From Actinomycetota bacterium (GTDB lineage: Bacteria; Actinomycetota; Actinomycetes; Nanopelagicales; Nanopelagicaceae): DNA of 17,897 nt. Position 1 is the stretch's first letter; each line of letters begins with the position of its first letter. The stretch covers positions 1 to 17,897 of the forward strand of contig WLIM01000006.1 in the NCBI GenBank assembly GCA_009702205.1, in the 5' to 3' direction. The position numbers and the translations under genes are program-made. Under the pieces are notes generated by a model that had not been told where the DNA came from, did no database searches, and was given only the letters and a program-made list of their open reading frames with translations. This document shows, in pieces, positions 7,729 through 15,137 of this stretch.

Positions 7729-8955
7729 ATGACTCATCAGCATCGACCTTGGGGATATTCGAATTCTCAAGAGGGTGACCTCCCTGACTGGCAATTACAT
7801 GAAGAAACACTTGCCGTACGTGCTGGATTAGCTAGATCTGGTTTCGGTGAAACTGGCGAAGCAATGTATTTAACAAGTGGTTATACCTATGACAGCGCGG
7901 AACAAGCTGTTCACTCCTTTACTGATGAAGTTGACCACTTTGTTTATAGTCGTTTTGCCAACCCAACCGTTTCAATGTTTGAACAACGACTAGCTGCAAT
8001 CGAAGGTGCAGAGTTCTGTGTTGCTACAGGTTCTGGAATGTCAGCAATGTTTGCGTCGATAGCTTGCATGGTCGAAGCCGGAGATCGCATAGTTGCAGCC
8101 GCTTCAATGTTTAGTTCTTGCTACGTAGTTCTCTCTGAAATCCTGCCTAAGTGGGGAATTAAAGTTGAATTTGTAAAGGGAAATGATAAGAAAGTCTGGG
8201 AGAAGGCGCTTAGCGAGAAAACTAAAGTTGTCTTTATTGAAACACCAAGCAATCCAATGTTGGATATTGTTGATTTGAAGATGGTTAGCGATTTGGCACA
8301 CAGTGTTGGAGCAACAGTAATTGTTGACAACGTTATGGCATCGCCAATCCTGCAGAAACCTCTTCAGCATGGCGCTGATGTTGTTATGTATTCAGCAACA
8401 AAACATATTGATGGCCAAGGCAGAGTTCTGGGTGGCGCAATTCTTGGTGGCTTTGATTACATTCAAAATTACTTAAACCCATTTATCAGACATACAGGTC
8501 CAACTCTTAGTGCATTCAATGCTTGGGTTTTAGTTAAATCTCTTGAGACACTTTCGATGCGCGTCAATCGCATGAATGAAAGTGCGCAAGCTGTAGCCGA
8601 ATTTTTATCACAGATTCCAAAAGTTAAATCTGTAAATTATCCAGGGCTAAAATCTCACAGCGGTTATGAAGTGGCACAGCGACAGATGTTAGGTGGGGGA
8701 TCAACTCTTAGTTTTGAAATAGCGGGTGGGTCAAATGAATTATTTAAAGTCATGGATGCCCTTAAAGTCATTGATATCTCTAACAATTTAGGAGATAGCA
8801 AATCTCTGATTACTCACCCAGCTTCGACAACTCATCGCAGATTAGATGCAGCTACGAAAGAATCAATGGGGATTACTGATTCATTGGCCCGATTATCCGT
8901 TGGCCTAGAACACTCTTCAGATTTGATTAAGGATTTACAACAAGCGCTGCGATAA
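7729..8955 (+). CDS. metZ: O-succinylhomoserine sulfhydrylase
   Basis: This PLP enzyme of the Cys/Met metabolism family makes homocysteine directly from an activated homoserine and sulfide, for methionine synthesis. It has 408 residues. The family motifs are YSRFANPTVSMFEQRLAA (73-90), GSGMSAM (101-107), VDN at 199-201 (Asp200 binds the PLP ring nitrogen), and the PLP lysine Lys225 in YSATKHIDGQGR. The HIDGQGR tail is characteristic of MetZ rather than MetB or MetY. Whether the substrate is O-succinyl- or O-acetylhomoserine cannot be decided from sequence alone. The gene has no Shine-Dalgarno sequence and is probably read from a leaderless mRNA. Its last 29 bp overlap the 3' end of ctaB on the other strand. 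Confidence 0.92.
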   Translation: MTHQHRPWGYSNSQEGDLPDWQLHEETLAVRAGLARSGFGETGEAMYLTSGYTYDSAEQAVHSFTDEVDHFVYSRFANPTVSMFEQRLAAIEGAEFCVATGSGMSAMFASIACMVEAGDRIVAAASMFSSCYVVLSEILPKWGIKVEFVKGNDKKVWEKALSEKTKVVFIETPSNPMLDIVDLKMVSDLAHSVGATVIVDNVMASPILQKPLQHGADVVMYSATKHIDGQGRVLGGAILGGFDYIQNYLNPFIRHTGPTLSAFNAWVLVKSLETLSMRVNRMNESAQAVAEFLSQIPKVKSVNYPGLKSHSGYEVAQRQMLGGGSTLSFEIAGGSNELFKVMDALKVIDISNNLGDSKSLITHPASTTHRRLDAATKESMGITDSLARLSVGLEHSSDLIKDLQQALR

Positions 8956-9799
8956 CAAGAAGCAGCGAGAAAACACTCAAATAAGTAATAGACCACTGAA
9001 ATAATTTTGCGGCTGCTTTATTTGAATCTGGCCCGTCAATCTTTAATAATTCAAGTGCAAAGCCAAGTGCAATCACGACTGTTATAGCCCAACACCACCA
9101 AGGAAGATCTGCGCTCGCGTTAACTCCGAGCGAAGTGATAAACATTCCGATTGTGTGGAACCACATCTGCTTTTCAACCGATTTAATTGATGCAACAACA
9201 GGGAGCATTGGAATTCCTGCGGCGGCGTAATCATCTTTATATTTGATTGCAAGGGCCCAAAAATGCGGTGGCGTCCAGAAGAAAATTACCAAGAAAAATA
9301 GCCAAGCAGTAAGTGAGAGCGAATTAGTAACGGCAGCCCAACCAATTAACACTGGCATGCATCCAGCGATTCCACCCCAAACAATGTTCTGCGAAGTTCG
9401 GCGCTTAAGCCCAATTGTGTAGCCAAATACATAAAAAACAATTGCGGCCGCTGTTAACACGGTTGCAAGAACTGTTGTGAAAATTGAAAATATTAATAGT
9501 GAAATTACAGTTAAGGCTGAAGCAAATACAAAAGCTTGGGTCTCGGTTACATCGCCACTAACAATAGGACGTTTAGAAGTTCTTGCCATTAATCGATCTG
9601 AATCAACTTCGATAATCATGTTAAATGCATTTGATGCGCCAGCGGCAAGAGTTCCGCCAATCAAAGTTGCAACTGTTAAACCTAAAGATGGAATGCCTTT
9701 TGCTGCTAAAAATAAGGCGGGTAAAGTCGTAACCAATAAAAGCTCGACCACTCGCAATTTCATCAGTGCGATGTATGGCGAGATTCTAGATTTGCTCAC
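8927..9799 (-). CDS. ctaB: Protoheme IX farnesyltransferase (heme O synthase)
   Basis: This integral-membrane UbiA-family prenyltransferase adds a farnesyl group to heme B, making heme O for heme A and the cytochrome oxidase. It has 290 residues with about eight to nine TM helices. The first Asp-rich motif is N60-MII-E64-V-D66-S-D68 followed by RLMARTSKRPIVSG, aligning with the usual NxxxDxDxD; the first Asp is Glu here. The second motif is DDYAAAGIPMLP in the loop near residue 188. The start is GTG at 9799, with TAGGCT six bases upstream and no Shine-Dalgarno. It follows dacB by 13 bp. It lies in the same window as, but not adjacent to, ctaG, ctaC and ctaD. It converges on metZ with a 29-bp overlap. 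Confidence 0.93.
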   Translation of the reverse strand: MSKSRISPYIALMKLRVVELLLVTTLPALFLAAKGIPSLGLTVATLIGGTLAAGASNAFNMIIEVDSDRLMARTSKRPIVSGDVTETQAFVFASALTVISLLIFSIFTTVLATVLTAAAIVFYVFGYTIGLKRRTSQNIVWGGIAGCMPVLIGWAAVTNSLSLTAWLFFLVIFFWTPPHFWALAIKYKDDYAAAGIPMLPVVASIKSVEKQMWFHTIGMFITSLGVNASADLPWWCWAITVVIALGFALELLKIDGPDSNKAAAKLFQWSITYLSVFSLLLVIAALVVNP

Positions 9800-9805
9800 C
9801 GTTGA

Positions 9806-9811
9806 AGCCTA
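9806..9811 (-). promoter_or_regulatory. -10-like element TAGGCT for leaderless ctaB transcription
   Basis: The minus strand reads TAGGCT, then TCAACG, then the GTG start at 9799. The element fills the 13-bp gap after the dacB stop, so ctaB may be transcribed independently of dacB. Confidence 0.45.
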
Positions 9812-9812
9812 C

Positions 9813-10931
9813 TCATGCTTCTGCTGCTGGCTTAGCGACTGTAGCCAACATTTTATCTATTGTGTGCCGGGCCAAATCTCGAGACTTCTCAGTTGGATTT
9901 ATGTGGTTAGCAATTACAGCGAATACATATTCATTGTTCCCGACCTCAACATATCCAGCCATAGTTACTGATGTATTAATCCAGCCAGTCTTGGCCTTAA
10001 TCAATCCCTTTGCTGATTTTCCATACTTCTTAAATCTCTTCTTCAAAGTTCCAGATTTACCCGCGACTGGCAGCCCATCATAAATAGCTTGGAACTGTGG
10101 TTCTACACGAATCTTCCACAATAGCTCTGCCATGGTGCGAGCCGTTACACGGTCATCATGTGAAAGACCACTTCCATCTTTAACGCTAAGACCTGTTGAA
10201 TAAACATCAATCTCTTTCAAGGTTTTTTGGAAGGCCTTATTCATTCCATTGCTGTCACGAGTGAAACCTAATTCATCCGCAGCATTTCGGGCCAAGCGAT
10301 CGGCCAAAGTGTTGTCACTCCATAAAAGTGTAAATCCAATAATCTCACCGAGCGAAGGTGAATTAATTTCTGCCAACTGATTCAAGTTTGCAAAGCTCTT
10401 CACTTCAGTCTTGGTGATTCTTTTGAACTTAACTTTCTTGCCATAAAAGGTTCTCAAATTTGTTATGTCTTTTTCAAATAAACCATTAAATTCAATTGTT
10501 ACATCTGAAAGATTTGCACCACTCGCACTAATAGCGCCAATCAATTTTGTGGATAAAGCACGATGAAATTTGCTAGCTTCCTTTGAACTAGTTGTCAGCC
10601 AAGGGTCATATTCCCCCAGCAGAAGAAAGGTATTTGAATCTTCGGTTGATGAAATAGAAGTCTTGAATACTTTATCTTCACCAAACGCAGTAATTGCTGT
10701 AACCGAAGAAATCAACTTCAAAATTGATGCCGGTGCACGTGGAACATCTGCTTGATTCGCAAATATTTCAGTCTGGCTAATTGGATCGATAACCAATATT
10801 CCCGGCTTGGCTAGCGCAGGAGCGCTTGCAAGTTCTTTAAATGATTTGGGAACAGAGAGAGCGTTTGCAGGCGAACATATGAGGGTTGACATTGAAATTG
10901 TAAGTAAGACTGCTGTTATTTTTATAAGCAT
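9813..10931 (-). CDS. dacB: D-alanyl-D-alanine carboxypeptidase/endopeptidase, peptidase S13 (PBP4 type)
   Basis: This is a low-molecular-mass penicillin-binding protein that trims the terminal D-Ala, or D-Ala cross-bridges, of peptidoglycan outside the membrane. It has 372 residues with a signal peptide ending at about ANA (22-24). Catalytic motifs are S69-I-L-K72 (nucleophile Ser69), S205-D-N207 and K314-T-G316, preceded by the S13-typical DGSGLS (252-257) and LPVAGKSGTL (287-296). The ATG at 10931 comes 4 bp after the EamA gene's stop, so the two are probably co-transcribed. In Streptomyces and mycobacteria a dacB-like gene sits just upstream of tilS; here about 4 kb of other genes separate them. 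Whether it is mainly a carboxypeptidase or an endopeptidase is not decidable. Confidence 0.9.
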   Translation of the reverse strand: MLIKITAVLLTISMSTLICSPANALSVPKSFKELASAPALAKPGILVIDPISQTEIFANQADVPRAPASILKLISSVTAITAFGEDKVFKTSISSTEDSNTFLLLGEYDPWLTTSSKEASKFHRALSTKLIGAISASGANLSDVTIEFNGLFEKDITNLRTFYGKKVKFKRITKTEVKSFANLNQLAEINSPSLGEIIGFTLLWSDNTLADRLARNAADELGFTRDSNGMNKAFQKTLKEIDVYSTGLSVKDGSGLSHDDRVTARTMAELLWKIRVEPQFQAIYDGLPVAGKSGTLKKRFKKYGKSAKGLIKAKTGWINTSVTMAGYVEVGNNEYVFAVIANHINPTEKSRDLARHTIDKMLATVAKPAAEA

Positions 10932-10935
10932 TTAC

Positions 10936-11826
10936 CTACGCCCTTACTTTCTTTTTGAAACGTCCCTGTGATGTCGCGGCGCCAAGTAAAACTACTGCGC
11001 CACCTAGTGGCTCGTGCCAAGAAATATGTTCACCCAAAAATATCCACCCAACAAAGACTGCAACAACTGGTGTTAGGTAAGTAACGGAACTTGCAATCGA
11101 ACTACCCGCACGTTCGACGATTTGAAAGTTCCAGATATATGCCAAGCCACTTCCAAATACTCCAAGTGCAACCATTGAAAGAATCGGAGCTAGGCGATAC
11201 TCATCTTTTGCAATTCCATTAAATAAATAGAATGGAAGAAGAGTTAGCGCCCCTGCTGTCACTTGGCCAGCTGCCAAAGCTTCGGCTCGTAATTTAAGTG
11301 GCGTTAAATATTTTCGAATAATTGGGAACGAAAGTCCGTAGCAAGTAATCGCGCCCAGAAGCGCAATAATTCCTGATGCCGAACTTGATCCGACACCTTT
11401 CCAAATTCCTAACACTGTTAAGACTCCAAGGCCACCAATTATCAAACCAAGAATTTGATGGGCGGCGATCTTTTCAGATCTAAAAAATATGATTAAGAAA
11501 ATTAAAGTTGTCAGAGGTGTTCCAGCATTAATAATTCCAGCAAGTACGGATGTAACACGTTGTTCAGCAAAGGCAAAGAGAATGCCTGGAAAAACATTCA
11601 ATAAGAGTGAAACAACCCAGAGCACTAACCAAGTTTTGCGTTCGGTAGGAAGCTTGACGCCACGAATCTTTACAATCAACAGAAGCGTCATAGCGCCAAG
11701 TGCACATCGACCAAAAGCGACGCCTACAGGAGTTAAAAATTCAAGCCCTTGCTTAATAAAAATGAATGAGCATCCCCAAACTAAACCAAGTGCTAAATAA
11801 ATAGGGAGCCAGGATTTTTGCTTCAT
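10936..11826 (-). CDS. EamA/DMT-family transporter
   Basis: This is an inner-membrane permease of the drug/metabolite transporter superfamily; the substrate (amino acid, metabolite or drug) is unknown. It has 296 residues from the ATG at 11826, with about ten TM helices in two EamA halves. The first half begins PIYLALGLVWGCSFIFIKQG. The second half ends in the conserved pattern SSVTYLTPVVAVFVGWIFLGE, and a basic C-terminus (GRFKKKVRA) is predicted cytosolic. The reading frame is open upstream to 11937, but that extension would run into the divergent methyltransferase gene. A strong ribosome site (AGGGGGAG) lies 5 nt before this ATG, so I start here. dacB follows after 4 bp. Confidence 0.9.
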   Translation of the reverse strand: MKQKSWLPIYLALGLVWGCSFIFIKQGLEFLTPVGVAFGRCALGAMTLLLIVKIRGVKLPTERKTWLVLWVVSLLLNVFPGILFAFAEQRVTSVLAGIINAGTPLTTLIFLIIFFRSEKIAAHQILGLIIGGLGVLTVLGIWKGVGSSSASGIIALLGAITCYGLSFPIIRKYLTPLKLRAEALAAGQVTAGALTLLPFYLFNGIAKDEYRLAPILSMVALGVFGSGLAYIWNFQIVERAGSSIASSVTYLTPVVAVFVGWIFLGEHISWHEPLGGAVVLLGAATSQGRFKKKVRA

Positions 11827-11830
11827 GCAA

Positions 11831-11838
11831 ACTCCCCC
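11831..11838 (-). promoter_or_regulatory. Ribosome binding site GGGGGAGT deciding the EamA gene start
   Basis: The minus strand carries AGGGGGAGT ending 4 nt before the ATG at 11826. This supports that start over the longer open frame reaching 11937. It contrasts with the neighbouring divergent gene, which has no such site. Confidence 0.55.
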
Positions 11839-11844
11839 TACTGT
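11839..11844 (+). promoter_or_regulatory. -10-like element TACTGT for leaderless methyltransferase transcription
   Basis: The plus strand reads TACTGT, then TTGGGT, then the ATG at 11851. The spacing is the same six bases seen at metZ, the ABC ATPase and ctaB. It supports the ATG at 11851 rather than the upstream in-frame TTG at 11818. Confidence 0.5.
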
Positions 11845-11850
11845 TTGGGT

Positions 11851-12486
11851 ATGACTACCGCCGAAATCGGACCTGGTGAATTCTATCCAGTCGTTGGCGT
11901 TGGCCCGCATCCAAAACCTTGGCCAACTGAAAAACATTTCGACCCTGAGCTTCTTGAAAATGGTGATCGAAGAAATGTCTTAGATCATTACCGATATTGG
12001 AGCGTTGAAGCGATAGTTGCTGATTTAGATACCAAGCGACATGACTTACAAATTGCGATTGAAAATTGGCAACATGATTTAAATATTGGTTCTGTTGTCA
12101 GAACAGCAAATGCATTCAATGTTTCCAAAGTTCATATTGTTGGAAAGCGCGACTGGAATAAGCGAGGTGCAATGGTTACTGATAAATACCTGCATGTTCT
12201 CCATCATCCAACTGTCGCTGATTTTCAAATTTGGTGTCGCGAAAATGGCGTTCCGATAATTGGAATCGATAACTTGCCAATTTCAAAAGAGCTAGAAACT
12301 ACAAAGCTTCCGATGAAGTGTGTTCTATTTTTTGGTCAAGAAGGCGCAGGCATGTCAGATGAAGCAGTTGATATCTGTGAAACAGTTTTGGCAATCAGGC
12401 AATACGGATCAACAAGATCTATGAACGCATCAGCTGCCGGTGCGATTGCAATGTATGCCTGGGCAATGCAGCACCTAAATAATTAA
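11851..12486 (+). CDS. SpoU/TrmH-family RNA 2'-O-ribose methyltransferase
   Basis: This is an S-adenosylmethionine-dependent SPOUT methyltransferase acting on tRNA or rRNA ribose; the exact target is unknown. It has 211 residues. The three SpoU motifs are visible: motif 1 NIGSVVRTANAF (78-89, with Asn78 and Arg84), motif 2 FGQEGAGMS (161-169) and motif 3 SMNASAAGAIAMYAW (190-204). The knot-forming C-terminal half is complete. An N-terminal stretch of about 60 residues, rich in Pro, His and Trp, precedes it and is unlike the L30-like domain of RlmB. The stop TAA shares the palindrome TTAA with the stop of the opposing TPR gene. It could be a TrmH (Gm18) type or another clade; motifs alone do not decide. 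Confidence 0.88.
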   Translation: MTTAEIGPGEFYPVVGVGPHPKPWPTEKHFDPELLENGDRRNVLDHYRYWSVEAIVADLDTKRHDLQIAIENWQHDLNIGSVVRTANAFNVSKVHIVGKRDWNKRGAMVTDKYLHVLHHPTVADFQIWCRENGVPIIGIDNLPISKELETTKLPMKCVLFFGQEGAGMSDEAVDICETVLAIRQYGSTRSMNASAAGAIAMYAWAMQHLNN

Positions 12487-13415
12487 TCTTCGTTAATAAC
12501 TTCTTCTACCGCTTTAATTCGACGGCGAATCTCTTCCGCCTCATCTTCGCGGCCAAGTGATTGCAGAACATCTGCCATGCGGCCTTCAATTTCTAGGATA
12601 AATTCAAAATCTTTATTCTCATTATCGGTAGCAATTTCCAAGACTCTATCTAATGTATTTAGACCATCTTCACCAAGTCCAGCAACAATTTGAGCCTTAC
12701 CTAATTCAAGAAGCGAATATGTTTCACGATAGTGATCGTGCGCAGTTACGAAGACGTCTAGTGATTTCTGAGCTGCAACGAGCGCACCTTCGCCATCACC
12801 AATTTCGGTTAGGCAATGTGCAATCTTTTGATCGCATCTTGCAACGTTAATAACTTCTTTTAATTTCTTAAATAACTCTCTAGCTTCTTGGAAAGATTCT
12901 AAAGCTTGACCATAATTTTTTAATTCGCGATGCGCACAACCAATCAGATGTAAGTCATTTGCTGCGCCGCTGTCATTGCCATCAACTAAATGTTCCTGAA
13001 CGCAATCTGACATGCATTCAATGGTTTTCTCATATTCCTTAGACGAAAACCACCATTCGCCAAGTGTGCAAGCCAAATCAATTGCGAGTGGAGATTTAGA
13101 TTCGCGAAGAAGTTCAACTGCTTTGCTCATTGCAGTTGCTGCTTCATTCATGCGCTTTAATTGATTTAAGTTATAACCAATGGCTGAATATGCCTGAGCT
13201 AAACCATCAGATGGAACAACAGATCCAAGTTCGGCATAAATATCGCGTGCAGTTTCAGCAAGTGCGAGCGCTTCGTCATACTGGCCTCTGGCATAAATAC
13301 GTGCGCTTAATTCATAATAAGTATTTGCACGATCAAGACCTTGGGTTTCTGGGATTCGCTCCCAGAGCATTTCCTCGGTGACGATATCGTCCGTTGAATC
13401 CTCGTCCTCGCTCAT
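12483..13415 (-). CDS. Tetratricopeptide-repeat protein
   Basis: This is a cytosolic all-helical scaffold of unknown role. It has 310 residues from the ATG at 13415. An acidic N-terminal segment (MSEDEDSTDD) is followed by about seven TPR-like helical hairpins covering most of the protein. Examples are ANTYYELSARIYARGQYDEA, the repeat ending NEAATAMSKAVELL, NDLHLIGCAHRELKNYGQAL, and ADVLQSLGREDEAEEIRRR near the end. No catalytic domain, signal peptide or TM segment is visible. An in-frame ATG at 13451 would add 12 residues, but those bases contain TAGAGT placed 7 nt before the 13415 ATG, so I prefer the shorter form. It is divergent from guaB1 by 59 bp and convergent with the methyltransferase. 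TPR proteins mediate protein contacts; the partner is unknown. Confidence 0.85.
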   Translation of the reverse strand: MSEDEDSTDDIVTEEMLWERIPETQGLDRANTYYELSARIYARGQYDEALALAETARDIYAELGSVVPSDGLAQAYSAIGYNLNQLKRMNEAATAMSKAVELLRESKSPLAIDLACTLGEWWFSSKEYEKTIECMSDCVQEHLVDGNDSGAANDLHLIGCAHRELKNYGQALESFQEARELFKKLKEVINVARCDQKIAHCLTEIGDGEGALVAAQKSLDVFVTAHDHYRETYSLLELGKAQIVAGLGEDGLNTLDRVLEIATDNENKDFEFILEIEGRMADVLQSLGREDEAEEIRRRIKAVEEVINED

Positions 13416-13422
13416 GCCAAAG

Positions 13423-13428
13423 ACTCTA
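13423..13428 (-). promoter_or_regulatory. -10-like element TAGAGT for leaderless TPR-gene transcription
   Basis: The minus strand reads TAGAGT, then seven bases (CTTTGGC), then the ATG at 13415. It has the same hexamer and spacing as the tilS element. Confidence 0.45.
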
Positions 13429-13460
13429 GCAACACCTACCGTCTTGTGCATGGGCAGGGG

Positions 13461-13466
13461 TATAGT
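13461..13466 (+). promoter_or_regulatory. -10 element TATAGT for leaderless guaB1 transcription
   Basis: The plus strand reads TATAGT, then eight bases (TCGCCCAC), then the GTG start at 13475. It is the best match to a -10 consensus in the window. No ribosome binding site lies between it and the start codon. Confidence 0.5.
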
Positions 13467-13474
13467 TCGCCCAC

Positions 13475-14905
13475 GTGCGTTTCTTAAATAATCCCAGCCA
13501 CGACCTGACCTATGACGATGTCTTCATGGTCCCTAGCGCATCCAATATTGCAAGCCGCATGGATGTTGACCTAAGCACTCAAGATGGAACCGGCACAACA
13601 ATTCCAATCGTTGTAGCCAATATGACGGCAATTTCAGGACGACGCATGGCCGAAACTATTGCCCGACGCGGCGGCATAGCAGTTATCCCTCAAGATATTC
13701 CGATTCAAGTTGTAAGTGATGTTGTTGCTTGGGTAAAGACTCGCCACACTTTCTTTGATACACCGGTAACACTTTCGCCGACCGAGACTGTTGCTGATGC
13801 AATTGATCTAATTAATAAGCGAGCTCATGGCGCACTTATAGTTGTTGAAGGTGGCAAGCCTGTTGGAATAGTTACTGAAGCAGATTGCGAACGCGTAGAC
13901 CGCTTTACTCAACTTCAATTAATCATGAGTAAAGATTTGGTAACAGTTCCTGATTCAATAGAACCACGCGAAGCTTTTGATTTCCTCAATTCTAAGCGTC
14001 GTCGTCTGGCTCCAGTAGTTGATAAGAGTGGCAAACTTGTTGGAATTCTTACAAAGACTGCAGCACTTCGCGCAACTCTCTACCAACCAGCACTTGATGC
14101 AAATAAGAATTTACGAATCGCTTGCGCTGTTGGAATTAATGGTGATGTTGCTGCAAAAGCAAAAGCGTTAATTGATGCCGGTGCTGATGTGCTTGTTGTT
14201 GATACTGCTCACGGTCATCAAATAAAGATGCTTGAAGCTTTGAAATTAATCCGTGCGCTTAAGCCAAATATTCCAATTGTTGCCGGAAATGTAGTTACTG
14301 CCGGCGGAACTAGAGCACTCATCGAAGCTGGCGCAGATATCGTAAAAGTTGGAGTTGGACCTGGAGCGATGTGTACAACTCGTATGCAAACTGGTGTTGG
14401 CCGTCCACAATTTTCAGCAGTTTTAGAATGTGCTGAAGAAGCAAAGAAACATGGAAAACATGTTTGGGCTGATGGTGGTGTCCGCCATCCACGCGATGTT
14501 GCACTTGCCCTTGCTGCTGGCGCTTCTCAAGTGATGATTGGGTCTTGGTTTGCTGGAACATTTGAATCACCTAGTGATCTAAATAAAGATGCCACGGGGC
14601 GCTTATATAAAGAGTCTTTCGGAATGGCTTCTGCTCGTGCGGTTGCCGCAAGAACTTCAAATGATGGCGCATTTGATCGCGCCCGAAAAGCGTTATTCGA
14701 AGAGGGAATTTCATCTTCAAGAATGTATATCAATCCAGCGCGACCTGGAGTTGAAGATTTGCTTGATGAAATTATTGCTGGCGTTCGCTCTTCATTTACA
14801 TATGCCGGCGCTACAAGTATTAATGACTTTTTTGAACGTGCAGTTGTGGGAATCCAATCAGCATCGGGATATGCCGAAGGTCGTCCACTTCATACAAGTT
14901 GGTAA
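13475..14905 (+). CDS. guaB1: GuaB1-family IMP dehydrogenase-related protein, probable GMP reductase
   Basis: This is a TIM-barrel enzyme of the IMPDH/GMPR superfamily. Mycobacterial GuaB1 has been shown to work as a GMP reductase (GMP to IMP) rather than an IMP dehydrogenase, so it probably recycles guanine nucleotides here. It has 476 residues. Two CBS repeats lie at about 94-205 inside the barrel. VVDTAHGH is at 241-248. The catalytic loop GVGPGAMCTTRMQTGVGRPQ (293-312) has the nucleophile Cys300, and ADGGVRHPRDVALALAAGAS (332-351) binds phosphate. GAMCTTR instead of the IMPDH GSICTTR, and the following GRPQFSAVLECA, are GuaB1-like. The start is GTG at 13475, probably leaderless. CBS domains often bind adenine or guanine nucleotides and may regulate it. 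Only one base separates its stop from the convergent small gene. Confidence 0.9.
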   Translation: MRFLNNPSHDLTYDDVFMVPSASNIASRMDVDLSTQDGTGTTIPIVVANMTAISGRRMAETIARRGGIAVIPQDIPIQVVSDVVAWVKTRHTFFDTPVTLSPTETVADAIDLINKRAHGALIVVEGGKPVGIVTEADCERVDRFTQLQLIMSKDLVTVPDSIEPREAFDFLNSKRRRLAPVVDKSGKLVGILTKTAALRATLYQPALDANKNLRIACAVGINGDVAAKAKALIDAGADVLVVDTAHGHQIKMLEALKLIRALKPNIPIVAGNVVTAGGTRALIEAGADIVKVGVGPGAMCTTRMQTGVGRPQFSAVLECAEEAKKHGKHVWADGGVRHPRDVALALAAGASQVMIGSWFAGTFESPSDLNKDATGRLYKESFGMASARAVAARTSNDGAFDRARKALFEEGISSSRMYINPARPGVEDLLDEIIAGVRSSFTYAGATSINDFFERAVVGIQSASGYAEGRPLHTSW

Positions 14906-14906
14906 G

Positions 14907-15137
14907 TTAATCAATTTCACGCTTGGGATCATCACTTTCATCCCAAACTTCTTGAGGTTGTCCTAATTTCCAATACATATAAAAAATAAAGAGACCAAAG
15001 AATGGCCACTCAAACACATAGAGCCAGCTGCGGTTATTTCCATCAAATGCCCGAAATAATTCAAGAATTCCCATTATTAGGCAGATCGGAATGAAAACCA
15101 GTAACCATTTTCGCTTTGGCTCTATCTCTTTAGTCAT
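14907..15137 (-). CDS. Small two-helix membrane protein next to ctaG
   Basis: This is an unnamed 76-residue protein. It has a basic N-terminus (MTKEIEPKRKW), TM1 at about 11-30, a short loop with FDGNNRSW, TM2 at about 38-57, and an acidic/basic tail (VWDESDDPKREID). The central WLYVFEWPFFGLFIFYMYWK is aromatic-rich; I recall similar small conserved membrane proteins in other actinobacteria, which I could not check. The ATG at 15137 overlaps the ctaG stop by 8 bp (ATGACTAA), so it is probably translated with ctaG and may serve oxidase assembly. The open frame continues further upstream inside ctaG, with an ATG two codons earlier, but the coupled start is more plausible. Function is unknown. 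Confidence 0.72.
   Translation of the reverse strand: MTKEIEPKRKWLLVFIPICLIMGILELFRAFDGNNRSWLYVFEWPFFGLFIFYMYWKLGQPQEVWDESDDPKREID

Noticed and set aside
9477..9971. 164-codon plus-strand frame across the ctaB/dacB junction
   Set aside because: It overlaps two well-supported genes in antisense, lacks recognisable motifs and has no start signals.
11827..11937. N-terminal extension of the EamA transporter
   Set aside because: It would overlap the conserved divergent methyltransferase start, and a strong ribosome site precedes the ATG at 11826.
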